Shown piece after piece: positions 1 to 8,014 of a DNA stretch of 26,068 nt. Positions within the stretch are counted from its first letter, which is position 1. The number at the start of each line of letters is the position of its first letter. The position numbers and the translations under genes were made by a program. Source of the DNA: a virus. The DNA is taken from positions 1 through 26,068 of IMG/VR virus record IMGVR_UViG_3300045740_000152. One strand, given 5' to 3'. The notes under the pieces are model-generated. The model was not told the DNA's origin. It saw only the letters and a list, made by a program, of their open reading frames with translations, and searched no databases.

Positions 1-107
1 GGAGGAACAGATGTTGTAAATGTAGTTGTTACTCCGTTAAAACTACCTGAAATATCTGTTAACTTGCGCCACTGTCCACGAGAAGGAGTGTTGCCGACGT
101 ATGCCAC
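1..107 (-). CDS. Tail fibre paralogue, N-terminal fragment (runs off left edge)
   Basis: I see an open minus-strand frame from a GTG at 105-107 to the window edge, with no stop in 35 codons. It starts MAYVGNTPSRGQ and continues with DISGSFNGVTTTF. The first residues match the start of the 874-residue fibre at 544-3168 (MPYIGN..., then DISGSFNSVTTSF), which also begins with GTG. I infer a second fibre or tail-spike sharing an N-terminal virion-attachment module and differing downstream, as is common where phages keep several adsorption proteins. The upstream base run has only a weak purine-rich site. The rest of the protein is outside the window, so receptor-binding function is inferred only from the shared head. 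Confidence 0.72.
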   Translation of the reverse strand, partial: MAYVGNTPSRGQWRKLTDISGSFNGVTTTFTTSVP

Positions 108-172
108 GTTTTACTACTTCAAAGCTACTTATATCTTAGTTTAGCTTGATTAGCATACGCCGGCAAACTTAA

Positions 173-481
173 TCAGTTACCCCAAGGTAGGCCAGCAGCT
201 TTAGTAGGAGAGCGTTGTTCAACCAGTTGGTTTGTCAAAGCCTCTTCAATATTGGTTACCTTTTCAGGACCAAGTGCTGTTTTCACCCATTCGATAACAT
301 CAGCTTCCTTCAAGCTGCTATACGGAATCAAGGTCTCAGGACGTTCAAAGTTAATGGAGCCATAAGCACCTGCTTTATAGGTGTTATCAGCTGCATCAAC
401 AGTGTAGTGCGCCAGATAAACAAAGCCGTCAGCAGTTTCGCGCTCTAAATTCGAGATGCGCCAATCAATCGTGGTTGCCAT
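173..481 (-). CDS. Small conserved phage protein between fibre genes
   Basis: A 102-residue protein starting MATTIDWRISNLERE. A TTG three codons upstream (490) is in frame, but the ATG at 481 is preferred: it has GGAAG about 11 bases upstream and begins the conserved-looking part. The pattern (W-I-x-N-L-E-R, then DGFVYLAHYTV, AGAYGSINF, and a C-terminal EQRSPTKAAGLPWGN) resembles a small protein I have seen repeatedly next to tail-fibre genes of marine phages; I cannot name a function. It looks soluble and mixed alpha/beta, with no signal peptide or membrane segment. It lies between the S74 fibre and a second fibre gene, which suggests a virion or fibre-accessory role. Confidence 0.75.
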   Translation of the reverse strand: MATTIDWRISNLERETADGFVYLAHYTVDAADNTYKAGAYGSINFERPETLIPYSSLKEADVIEWVKTALGPEKVTNIEEALTNQLVEQRSPTKAAGLPWGN

Positions 482-543
482 AGAAACCAAAACTTCCGTA
501 CAAGTATAAGGTACTTTTTATTTTAAAACTGTAGAGGGAACCG

Positions 544-3168
544 TCAACCGTTTTCTAATGCAGCAATTTTTGCTTCCAGTACTTCAATGCGCTCCATTGC
601 TTCTTGAAGAGCCTTAACAGCTTTCATATAAAGAACAGAAGTCTTCACCGATTTTGTAACGGTACCAAGATCGTTGCCATCTTCATCGTAATCAGGAGAC
701 GAATCAACAAGACCTGGAGAAACCTCTTCGACTTCTTGAGCAATAAGACCAATCTGTGTATGAGTCTGACCCTCCTTGAGGTTATAGTTGCAGATACGTA
801 AAGCTTTAATGTCATCCCATTGGGAGGAAGCATCAACAATATTTTCTTTTAGTTTTAAATCGGATATAGTTCCGTAGCTACCGTTAGTATTGATAACGTT
901 GCCGTTTGTCCAAACAATAAAACAGTTTGTGCCATTATCAACGCTAGTTGCCGTGTGCTTACCAATAATGATTGCATCACTGGTACCAGCACCACGGGAT
1001 GTACCAAGCGAAATGACTTCATTAGTTGATGCAAATAAACGTGCTGTACCGCCTGGATCAATCTGGTGACGCGTTGTAACGCTTGCCGCGCCATCAGCAG
1101 TGACTTGGAACTGCAGACGCCCTGGCATATCGTTGGCGCCCGGAGCGCCTCCAGACAGACACCTGATGACTCCAGCGGTTTCAAAATCGGTTCCATCTGA
1201 TCCAGCAAAAACAATTTCTCCTAAAGAATCACCGTTGTTAACAATTGTGTGGCTACCAATTGTTGCATTACGGCTCTTATTTAGCATGAAAATTGAGCCG
1301 TTTGCATCTGCTGAATAGCGATAAAACGCGCCAATTCCAGTAGCTTGACTAACCTGTAGACCTGGGTTGACAGTATTGGTATTTACCCTAGCAGCTAAAT
1401 TAGTTCCATGGCCAATTAAGACGCGTCCGCTAGGATCAACAGCTACTCTAGTTGCGGCAGCAGTGCTGTCATAAAGATAAAATGTATTAGCTGGTGTAGC
1501 AGAAGAACCTCGTGCTCCTAACTCCCAATCACTACCGTTTGTAAAAAATTTAACACTAGCGCGTCCAGTTGCGTCAGTAGAAACAATTTGTACAATATCT
1601 CCTGATGTAGCATTAAATCTTGCATAGCCACCGTTAGCAAATAGAGTATATGCATCAGTAATTGTTACATTAGTTCCTGCAGTAGGAGGACCATCAATAT
1701 AAAGTGATGATGCCGTTGTGTAAGTTACACCAGTATTTGTTGCTGCGATACCAGTATTATCAATAGCAACAATTGTTCCATGTGAAACAGTACCTGATGC
1801 AGCTGTAGCAGTATCAGTATATGTTTGACCACCAACAAAGAATTTTGCTGGAGTAGTAAGGCCTGCGGCTGGACCTTGAGCGGTGTTGGAACCAATTGCA
1901 ACTCGGCCTGATGAGCCGATACGCATTCTTTCTACAGGAGCGCTTGAACCGTCAAGGGTTGTGCCAAAGACAAGCCTGCCCGGCATGTTATTAGTACCGG
2001 GAGTACCGTCTATTTCAGCTGTAATTTGAGCTGCCCTAATCTGATTTGTACCATCAGAGGCGCTGAAGAAAATTGCGCCAGTTACATCGTTGTTTGCGGC
2101 TACAGTCTGATCGCCAATTGTGGTGCTATTGCTTCTAGCAAGTGAAAGAGTGCCACCACCACCTGCATCAGTACCAAAGAATACACTTGAAATAGCGCTA
2201 TCTGACCAAATGGTACCAACTCGTTGTAAGCCGGGTGATCCAAGGCCACCACTGCCACGAGGCACGGCGTATGCATTAGATGTACCTGCTAACAGCCTGC
2301 CGGAGTTGTCAATGCGTACACGTTCGGAAGAGGCTCCTGTGTAAAAAGCAAGATAATCGGTTTCAGTTGAAGCGGTTAAACGTACCGCTCGCATAAACAA
2401 TGCGGAGCTATTGAAAGCATCGTTTACACCTTCAAAACTAAGAGTAGACGAATCAGCTCTGATACGCCACCTTTTTTCGTCAGTCCCAGCATCAGTCTCA
2501 TCAAATAAAAGACCCGGCGTTGTTGAAGCAATATGAACATCATCCAGTGGACTTATTGTGTTAATGCCTACAAACCCGCTTGCATTAACAAACAACCGTC
2601 CAGTTCCACCTGTAGACAAAGCCAGTTGGTCTACACCTGGAGAATAAATACCTGTATTGGAATCACCCGTAAAAGTATAAGAAGGAGAACCAGCAGTTCC
2701 TGCGTTATTTAAAAGTTGACCTGCACTGCTGATACTAAACTTTAAACTTCCACCTGTTGTAAATCCAATCTCATTAGCTGCAGTATTATAAATACCAGTA
2801 TCAGGATCACTATCAAACGTAATAGAAGGTGCTGCAGCACTGCCACTAGGGAAGCTTGCACCTACATTGACGTAATCTGCGCCAGCAAGAATAACGCCAA
2901 AGAAGTCTGCACCAGTGGTTGGAGCAGCTGCAAAAATGATATTCCCACCACTTAAACGAAAACCTTCTGTGCCGCTGTCATCAGGGCGCTGTACAACACC
3001 GCCAACAGAGATCAAACACTGTTGCGAATTAATGGGCAGAGGTACTGGAGCTGCACCATTAACCAGCAATGGAAAACTCGTAGTTACACTATTGAACGAT
3101 CCACTGATATCGTCAATGTTTTTATAGGTAGGAAATGCTACCTGTAAGTCATTACCAATGTACGGCAC
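544..3168 (-). CDS. Tail fibre/spike with C-terminal S74 intramolecular chaperone
   Basis: An 874-residue beta-rich fibre. Residues 1-35 form the module shared with the fibre at the left edge. Around 120-150 and 169-198 are two copies of a D-[PS]-[DN]-TGIY...TGG...SSAG unit. Residues about 287-421 and 577-707 are two diverged copies of a longer unit, each with a TIG...GTDGSDGT-type core and N-[DN]-MPGRL. The last 110 residues start SDLKLKENI (Ser769, Asp770, Lys774), matching peptidase S74 domains, which trimerise fibre ends and then cut themselves off before the Ser; IGLIAQEVEEV and a C-terminal leucine-rich coiled coil (YMKAVKALQEAMERIEVLEA) complete it. The start is GTG, with a weak AAGA site upstream. 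The likely role is host recognition; the receptor is unknown. Confidence 0.9.
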   Translation of the reverse strand: MPYIGNDLQVAFPTYKNIDDISGSFNSVTTSFPLLVNGAAPVPLPINSQQCLISVGGVVQRPDDSGTEGFRLSGGNIIFAAAPTTGADFFGVILAGADYVNVGASFPSGSAAAPSITFDSDPDTGIYNTAANEIGFTTGGSLKFSISSAGQLLNNAGTAGSPSYTFTGDSNTGIYSPGVDQLALSTGGTGRLFVNASGFVGINTISPLDDVHIASTTPGLLFDETDAGTDEKRWRIRADSSTLSFEGVNDAFNSSALFMRAVRLTASTETDYLAFYTGASSERVRIDNSGRLLAGTSNAYAVPRGSGGLGSPGLQRVGTIWSDSAISSVFFGTDAGGGGTLSLARSNSTTIGDQTVAANNDVTGAIFFSASDGTNQIRAAQITAEIDGTPGTNNMPGRLVFGTTLDGSSAPVERMRIGSSGRVAIGSNTAQGPAAGLTTPAKFFVGGQTYTDTATAASGTVSHGTIVAIDNTGIAATNTGVTYTTASSLYIDGPPTAGTNVTITDAYTLFANGGYARFNATSGDIVQIVSTDATGRASVKFFTNGSDWELGARGSSATPANTFYLYDSTAAATRVAVDPSGRVLIGHGTNLAARVNTNTVNPGLQVSQATGIGAFYRYSADANGSIFMLNKSRNATIGSHTIVNNGDSLGEIVFAGSDGTDFETAGVIRCLSGGAPGANDMPGRLQFQVTADGAASVTTRHQIDPGGTARLFASTNEVISLGTSRGAGTSDAIIIGKHTATSVDNGTNCFIVWTNGNVINTNGSYGTISDLKLKENIVDASSQWDDIKALRICNYNLKEGQTHTQIGLIAQEVEEVSPGLVDSSPDYDEDGNDLGTVTKSVKTSVLYMKAVKALQEAMERIEVLEAKIAALENG

Positions 3169-3190
3169 AGTTTTTCTTGATCAATAATTG

Positions 3191-3559
3191 TTATTCTACT
3201 GGAGTTGTATTAGGACCTTCACTGCTTGGTTCAACCGGCCACTGAATTAATTCTGGATCTAAACCCTTATAAGTCTGAGGGATATCACGCAGGATCTGGC
3301 GATACAAAGACCACTCTCGTTGCGGAACAGTGACACCCGTAATCATGGTCCAGTCACTTTTCCGAAGCAGCATATTACGCTTCTCCCGTACTCCTTCCCA
3401 TGTGGTAGGAGTATCATCGAGCAGCTCTGCATAAAAGACTGTATCTTTTAACAGCTTTAACTGCTGATCAATTTCTTCTAGCTTAGTTTCAAGTTCTTCT
3501 TTCAGTTTACCAAGCTCTTCAGTTAAACTCTTGGCCTGGTTGTTAACTGTCAATCCCAT
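3191..3559 (-). CDS. Tail assembly chaperone-like protein with N-terminal coiled coil
   Basis: A 122-residue protein. Residues 10-45 are a heptad-rich coiled coil (LTEELGKLKEELETKLEEI). The segment at about 65-100, with RNMLLRKSDWTM then REWSLYRQILRDIP, matches the RN-x-LL-x-x-x-DW...W-x-x-YRQ-x-LRDI pattern of the phage tail-assembly chaperone family that accompanies fibre genes. The start ATG follows the preceding stop by two bases (TAACCATG), implying coupling. It lies just upstream of the S74 fibre in transcription order, where a chaperone or fibre-tip partner is expected. The family match is from memory of the motif. Whether it is a chaperone or a virion component is not settled by the sequence. 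Confidence 0.72.
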   Translation of the reverse strand: MGLTVNNQAKSLTEELGKLKEELETKLEEIDQQLKLLKDTVFYAELLDDTPTTWEGVREKRNMLLRKSDWTMITGVTVPQREWSLYRQILRDIPQTYKGLDPELIQWPVEPSSEGPNTTPVE

Positions 3560-3561
3560 GG

Positions 3562-3906
3562 TTATGGAGTCTGCTCAAGATAACTAACAGTGACATCAAG
3601 GCTGGTAGCCGTATCAGATCGAGCTTGAATTTTATCAGCAGGCTGCAGAATAACTTTATTACCGTTTACCAATTCCAATGACGATCCAGCAGGCACTGGT
3701 GCATTACGAATCAAGTAAACATCATCGCCTGTATTACGATCTAGATATACATCAACGTTGGCGCTAGTTCCAGTCTTGTTGGAAACAAGAATACTCAAAA
3801 TAACAAGTGTTGCTGTGGGGCCAGAGGTTACAACAACTGCACCGGCGTCTGGAAGTGCTGTTGTAACCAGACTGGATTTGGTATCGTTTTTAAACGTATT
3901 TGCCAT
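3562..3906 (-). CDS. Small beta-rich virion protein
   Basis: A 114-residue protein starting MANTFKNDTKSSLVTTALP. The middle (VDVYLDRNTGDDVYLIRNAP, then PAGSSLEL and VILQPADKIQA) alternates hydrophobic residues with short turns, and it ends SLDVTVSYLEQTP. This looks like a single beta-sandwich of a type common in tail-fibre clusters of aquatic phages. It has no enzyme motif, signal peptide or membrane span. Translation probably couples to the preceding gene: its stop TGA and this ATG are one base apart, and the AGG in the preceding gene's last codons can act as its ribosome site. The role is inferred as a minor tail or baseplate decoration protein. Confidence 0.75.
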   Translation of the reverse strand: MANTFKNDTKSSLVTTALPDAGAVVVTSGPTATLVILSILVSNKTGTSANVDVYLDRNTGDDVYLIRNAPVPAGSSLELVNGNKVILQPADKIQARSDTATSLDVTVSYLEQTP

Positions 3907-3907
3907 G

Positions 3908-4312
3908 TCAGCCTAAAGCAACAATAAGAGGAATGTTGTCAACGTTAGTAAATGAACCAGCAACAACTAGGCTGCCAGCAATTGACACGTTTCCACTGAA
4001 TAACGCGGTACCTGATGAATCTATTGTAACGCGTGCAACACCGCCAGTTACGATAGAAATCTGATCTGGACCTGCGCTCAACAGGCCTGTGTTTGGATCA
4101 TTGGCAAACTTCAAGGCACAACTTGAAAGGCTGCCAGGTGACAACCGCATGTTGGTTCCATCTTCCCGTAATAACGGAAAGCCTCCAGCGGTAGAACCAT
4201 TGTGAACAACACAAATATTCTGTGTTGTATCAACCGTAACTTCTCCTACGGCACCAGTGAAAGTTGCCGTTTCACTTGATGTTCCTCGTCTGAATTGTAC
4301 TTGTGTTGACAT
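3908..4312 (-). CDS. Short fibre protein with Mtd-like N-terminal domain
   Basis: A 134-residue protein. Residues 1-50 (VQFRRGT, TGAVGEVTVDTT, VVHNGSTAGGFPLL) match the small beta-prism module found at the N-terminus of phage major tropism determinant-like and other fibre proteins. Residues about 70-105 (NDPNTGLLSAGPDQISIVTG...RVTIDSSG) are another copy of the unit repeated in the 874-residue fibre. The protein ends IPLIVALG. The last codons, TTA GGC TGA, supply AGG upstream of the next ATG. An AGGA about eight bases upstream, inside the end of the preceding gene, supports the start at 4312. It is probably a short fibre or fibre-attachment protein; no enzymatic motif is visible. Confidence 0.78.
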   Translation of the reverse strand: MSTQVQFRRGTSSETATFTGAVGEVTVDTTQNICVVHNGSTAGGFPLLREDGTNMRLSPGSLSSCALKFANDPNTGLLSAGPDQISIVTGGVARVTIDSSGTALFSGNVSIAGSLVVAGSFTNVDNIPLIVALG

Positions 4313-4316
4313 AATG

Positions 4317-5756
4317 CTATCCTAACGCAATTGCTATTGCAGTAGCAAAATCTTGCGTAGCTAAGGTTCCTGTTTCATCAGGAAGTGTAATTACACGATC
4401 CACTGTAGGATCCGCTGCAGTTAGTGTTGTTTCATTTGTATCTGCTGTGCTGCCTTCAAAAATAATCCCAGAAGAATTTAAAGTAATACCATTTGCTGTA
4501 CCGCTGGCTAAGATATGAATAGCATCGGAAGTTAAAGATAGTAAACCTGCAATTGTTGTTGCAGAACTACCTAGTGCAATTGAAGTAGATCCAACTGTAA
4601 TACTTGAGTTCTGGAGCTGACTATTGGGAATACTGCTTGTCCCAAATTCCCCTGTAGAGCTGTTATAGGTTAAACCTGAACCAGCAGCAACACTAAAGTA
4701 AGAACGAATATCACTTCCAGAGGGACCCGTATAAGTGATGACGCCAGTGGTGTTGTTATAACTTAAGCTGCCTTCTCCACCTGCATCTGTAACAGAGATA
4801 GCAGCCCTTGCACGCCCATCTGTGTAATACAGATTTGTGTTTTCTGGAACAATGCTGGTATCAAGCGTGGTTGCAACAGCTTGATTGCTAACATTACCAA
4901 GGAAGATTCGTCCAGAATTTAAGTTAGGAACAGCGTTGGTACGGCCTGGACCAAGAACCAAGACGCGTCCATTAACACCAACATCAGTGATTTTGCCTAA
5001 GTTCTGAATGAGGTTACCTTCTCCAGAAGGCGGCGTTGTTGTCAGAGAACCTGGAGTTGTCCCAACGTAGATTGTTTGGCCAACAGTGTATGTACTGGTA
5101 TTGATTTGCTTAGCAATACCCATGGCAACAACACTACCGTTGCTTCCATTAGGAATCTGCTCATAGGCCAGGCCAATGGCAGGCATTTTGGCTGGATTGC
5201 TGGCATCTGCAGGCGCCACGGTAGGCCGACTTGAAGCATAACCCGTGATGTAAACCGGGGTACCACGAGGAATGGCAGAGCCGCTTTCATTACGGACTAA
5301 CTCAATAATGGTGGCTGCAGGGCCAACATCGTAAGCAGGAGAGTTGCCTAATGGAACAGCAGTTGTTACACCAAAAGCATCAATAATGTTAATAACACTA
5401 TTGGTTAATGATGTATTTGGAATATTTGCTAGTGCAAACACACCGGTGCTGCTGGTATAAGTAATACCAGTTGCTGTTGTTGCACTAAACAGACCGCGTA
5501 CAACTGAGTCGGTAACCTGTGTAAAAGTGAATGCGCCGGTAGTACTGTTATAAGTAAGGCTGCCTAGTCCAGTATTTGGAGAAGGGTCAGTAGTACTAAG
5601 ACTAATAGCCGAGCGGGCTCTTGTATTTGTGAAGTATTGATTAGTACCTTCGGCAAGATCTGTAGTTGTATTTCCTGCAAGATCAAGTTTATCTACAGAA
5701 GAATTTAACTCCTGGAATAAACCCGAGACAAGGACAAGCGGTTTTCTTGTTGCCAT
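4317..5756 (-). CDS. Repeat-built tail fibre protein
   Basis: A 479-residue fibre from the ATG at 5756; a TTG directly before it is in frame, but AGGATAG lies seven bases before the ATG. Two copies of a fibre repeat are visible, at residues about 35-122 and 304-389 (LAEGTNQYFTNTRARSAIS and VPENTNLYYTDGRARAAIS, each followed by GSL[TS]YN.TTG and IPN[ST].L.NS.I). Between them, residues about 150-270 form a beta module ending TPGSLTTTPPSGEGN that recurs in the genes at 5781-6896 and 7436-7969. The C-terminal part (DRVITLPDETGTLATQ) is a module common at fibre ends. I infer a virion adsorption or collar fibre; no hydrolase motif is seen. Confidence 0.83.
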   Translation of the reverse strand: MATRKPLVLVSGLFQELNSSVDKLDLAGNTTTDLAEGTNQYFTNTRARSAISLSTTDPSPNTGLGSLTYNSTTGAFTFTQVTDSVVRGLFSATTATGITYTSSTGVFALANIPNTSLTNSVINIIDAFGVTTAVPLGNSPAYDVGPAATIIELVRNESGSAIPRGTPVYITGYASSRPTVAPADASNPAKMPAIGLAYEQIPNGSNGSVVAMGIAKQINTSTYTVGQTIYVGTTPGSLTTTPPSGEGNLIQNLGKITDVGVNGRVLVLGPGRTNAVPNLNSGRIFLGNVSNQAVATTLDTSIVPENTNLYYTDGRARAAISVTDAGGEGSLSYNNTTGVITYTGPSGSDIRSYFSVAAGSGLTYNSSTGEFGTSSIPNSQLQNSSITVGSTSIALGSSATTIAGLLSLTSDAIHILASGTANGITLNSSGIIFEGSTADTNETTLTAADPTVDRVITLPDETGTLATQDFATAIAIALG

Positions 5757-5780
5757 CAATCTATCCTAACAAAATAAAGT

Positions 5781-6896
5781 TCAAGCTAAAGCAACAGGGA
5801 ATTTAATATTGACAATCAACTCACTATTACTACAGGCTTCTCCAATAAAAACAACATGATTATTGGCGCCACTTGGAGGTGTTGCTGTAATAGCGCCAGG
5901 GCTAACAGCAGACAAGAAGTATTGCTGCCCTTGCGTTAATCCTGAGGTAGCAAGCTTGCCTGTGGTTAAAACACGAACAGATTCTCCAGCAAGTTTAGTT
6001 GTTTCTGCAAAACCAACAACAGTAGCTAGATCAACTGTTGAATTTGCAACGGCACGTCCAACCTTACCATCACTGGCACGCATATATAGAGCATCGCCCT
6101 GAAAAACGTTTTCAAATGTTTGACGAGTAAAACCAATACTTGGGAATGCGTAGTTTGCTATGTTCTGAAGTGTTAATTTAAAATCAATAAGCACTTCAAT
6201 AAGGCCTACATAATTCGGTTCATAACTGCCAAAACTATTTACATCTCCTGTTGAAGTAATGTCAATAGCAATACCAGTTAAATTAAAAGACCCTGTTTCA
6301 CAAGTTAAAGTTCGATCAACAAAAGTAAAGAAACTAAAGACAGAAAAAGAAGCACTAAGAGGACTGAATGTTAAAGCAGCAACCAAAGGAATATCCATTT
6401 CCTCTAGTCCGTAACTTGCTGGCGCTGCAATAGTTGAATAATCTTGATGGCTTGTAATGTTTCCTCCACTTAGATCAAAACAACCGGTATCAACAATAAA
6501 TTGTTGTCCACGTCTAAACCCAACTTCATAAGCATCCAGATCAAAAGAAGTTGTATCTGTTGTTTGTATTTTGTGTGCTGCAATAGCAGCGCTATTTTCT
6601 GCTAAATAATATCCTTGATTTTCAACTGTAAAAATATAATCTCTTTTAAGATCTGCCTCTGGTGCAAGAACAGTTAGAACCAGGGTGTTAACAAGAAGTT
6701 TTAAACATGAACAAAAGTCAACAATACTTCCATTCAGTAAGAATACTTCTTGAGATGCAGTTAATTTATGATTGGCAACAAGACCGGTTGTTGTTCCAGT
6801 TAAAGGATAGTTACCTGATCCTGCAAAAACAGCAAGATCTCTTTTGAAATTAACTGAAGTTCCTGTTAAGTTAAATGCTCCAGAGGAGACGGTCAT
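5781..6896 (-). CDS. Virion protein: N-terminal beta repeats plus shared decoration-like domain
   Basis: A 371-residue protein. Residues 1-215 contain several degenerate copies of a G-x-[FY]-x-L-[TS]-G unit (SGAFNLTG, GNYPLTG, GCFDLSG, GSFNLTG), a repeat I associate with phage virion proteins. Residues about 224-371 are paralogous to residues 37-177 of the protein at 7436-7969: YEPNYVGLIEVLIDF, FQGDALYMRASDGKVGRA, VVGFAE, and SPGAITATPPSGANN line up in order. AGGAG eight bases before the ATG supports the start. The C-terminal half resembles small capsid- or tail-decoration beta domains (GDALY, then VVGFA, then G-x-I-x-x-TPPS), but I do not assign a named family. It ends KFPVALA. Confidence 0.75.
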   Translation of the reverse strand: MTVSSGAFNLTGTSVNFKRDLAVFAGSGNYPLTGTTTGLVANHKLTASQEVFLLNGSIVDFCSCLKLLVNTLVLTVLAPEADLKRDYIFTVENQGYYLAENSAAIAAHKIQTTDTTSFDLDAYEVGFRRGQQFIVDTGCFDLSGGNITSHQDYSTIAAPASYGLEEMDIPLVAALTFSPLSASFSVFSFFTFVDRTLTCETGSFNLTGIAIDITSTGDVNSFGSYEPNYVGLIEVLIDFKLTLQNIANYAFPSIGFTRQTFENVFQGDALYMRASDGKVGRAVANSTVDLATVVGFAETTKLAGESVRVLTTGKLATSGLTQGQQYFLSAVSPGAITATPPSGANNHVVFIGEACSNSELIVNIKFPVALA

Positions 6897-6919
6897 TGCT
6901 CATCTCCTAGTCGGCAGGA

Positions 6920-7372
6920 TTAAGCAAGGGTCAATGCACCGTTAACATTGTCAAAATCAATTGTTAACGACTCACCTGCATTTAAAGTTAAAGAGGAACC
7001 GTAATCATAGTAACCAATTAACGGGTCAGCAGGGGAAGTTGGAGTGTCGTTGAACAGATAAATATAACGGAAAGGACCTACAGAACCTGCACCTGCAGTT
7101 AGTGTTAAGTCATTCAAGTCAAGCTTATATGTCCCTGCTGTTTGTCCTGAACTAATTCGATTAACGTTGCGCGGATTAACGCCACTCAAGTTTGTATAGG
7201 AGACTTGAGAAACATTTGCTAAGACACAAGCAGCTGTGGAGCTGTTGGGATTAATTGCTTCACTAGAAGGCGGCGTATTGCTCAAAGCAACAGCTAGTTG
7301 ATCCGAACCAAGATCATGCACTTTCTCGGCAAGGTGTTCGATAAAACCATTCAGTTTATTGAAGACTGCCAT
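6920..7372 (-). CDS. Conserved phage virion protein (unnamed family)
   Basis: A 150-residue protein starting MAVFNKLNGFIEHLAEKVHDLGSD, followed by a line LAVALSNTPPS and a beta-rich remainder (GTYKLDLNDLTLTAGAGSVGPFRYIYLFNDT, broken by turns) ending GALTLA. A short protein with an F-N-K-x-N-x-F-x-E-x-L-A-E-x-V-H-D opening and an A-L-[ST]-N-T-x-P line is frequent in tail modules of diverse phages; I have no function for it. No Shine-Dalgarno is evident upstream, as for many genes here. About 60 bases separate it from the preceding gene, with no convincing terminator. A structural role is inferred from context only. Confidence 0.74.
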   Translation of the reverse strand: MAVFNKLNGFIEHLAEKVHDLGSDQLAVALSNTPPSSEAINPNSSTAACVLANVSQVSYTNLSGVNPRNVNRISSGQTAGTYKLDLNDLTLTAGAGSVGPFRYIYLFNDTPTSPADPLIGYYDYGSSLTLNAGESLTIDFDNVNGALTLA

Positions 7373-7435
7373 GGGAAATGCTAGGGATCTTTCTTACTTC
7401 AATATATTTACTGTACTACCAACAGGTTTACACCG

Positions 7436-7969
7436 TCAAGCAAGGAGTACAGGAGGCTCTAATTGAATACTAAAATCATTACCACTGATGCCTTCTCCTA
7501 CACGCGTTACAGCCTGTCCTGTTGCAGATGGAGGCGTTGTCGTAATTGCACCTGGAGTAGAAGCGCTTAGAAAGTAAATATCTCCTGCGTCTATTGGATT
7601 TGGTAATGTGATTACACCAGCAACAATGACTTTAACTATAGTGTCGTAACCGGCAGAACCATCAGCAAAACCCACGACAACAGCAGCTTCTGAACTACCA
7701 CTGCTAGCGGTGGCCTTGCCAACTTTTCCATCACTAGTTCGAATATAAAGCGCATCACCGTCTACAACAGGTTCAAATGTTGTTGCATTAAAACCAATAC
7801 GATAGGGAGAGAAGGCTGGAAACCCTTCTTTCAAATCAATCAACGCATCAACCAACCCACGATAGTTTGGTAGATACGGAGAACGGGTCATTACAAACCC
7901 GTTACCCTGCATGATATCAACAAGAACTGCTAATGCACCTTCAATATTAGGTTCGTATCCGGTTGACAC
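7436..7969 (-). CDS. Virion decoration-like protein, paralogue of the 371-residue neighbour
   Basis: A 177-residue protein. The first 50 residues hold two versions of one short motif (YEPNIEGALAVLVDIM and YLPNYRGLVDALIDLK). The rest aligns with the C-terminal 150 residues of the 5781-6896 protein: DGDALYIRTSDGKVGKA, VVVGFADG, STPGAITTTPPSATG. The apparent start is GTG at 7969 with only a poor site upstream. A much better AGGAGG (8007-8012) leads instead to an out-of-frame ATG at 7994, so the true initiation may be coupled to that short frame, or a one-base error may hide a longer start. It is the first gene left of the divergent promoter region at 7970-8043. It ends EPPVLLA. Confidence 0.76.
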   Translation of the reverse strand: MSTGYEPNIEGALAVLVDIMQGNGFVMTRSPYLPNYRGLVDALIDLKEGFPAFSPYRIGFNATTFEPVVDGDALYIRTSDGKVGKATASSGSSEAAVVVGFADGSAGYDTIVKVIVAGVITLPNPIDAGDIYFLSASTPGAITTTPPSATGQAVTRVGEGISGNDFSIQLEPPVLLA

Positions 7970-7994
7970 AGCTTTGTCTTTTAAACAGCTTCAT
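7947..7994 (-). CDS. Possible 15-codon leader peptide overlapping the next start
   Basis: The best ribosome site of this neighbourhood (AAAGGAGG, 8007-8014) is followed 12 bases later by ATG at 7994, opening a short frame MKLFKRQSCVNRIRT that stops at 7947-7949 inside the 177-residue gene, in another frame. It could be a leader that delivers ribosomes to the GTG at 7969, a remnant of a displaced start, or the sign of a one-base sequence error. The 12-base spacing is longer than ideal. Confidence 0.3.
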   Translation of the reverse strand: MKLFKRQSCVNRIRT

Positions 7995-8006
7995 TCTAAG
8001 TCGTTA

Positions 8007-8014
8007 CCTCCTTT
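8007..8014 (-). promoter_or_regulatory. Strong Shine-Dalgarno site (AAAGGAGG)
   Basis: A perfect anti-16S match on the minus strand, just downstream of the candidate promoter at 8015-8043. The only ATG in range is at 7994 (15-codon frame); the annotated GTG of the 177-residue gene is about 38 bases away. Confidence 0.6.

Noticed and set aside
108-172. Possible terminator between the first two fibre-region genes
   Set aside because: Only a six-pair AT-rich stem with a long loop (TGATTA...TAATCA) and no U-run; too weak to call.
482-543. Hairpin before the 102-residue gene
   Set aside because: A five-pair AAGTA/TACTT stem without a GC core or U-run is likely chance in AT-rich sequence.
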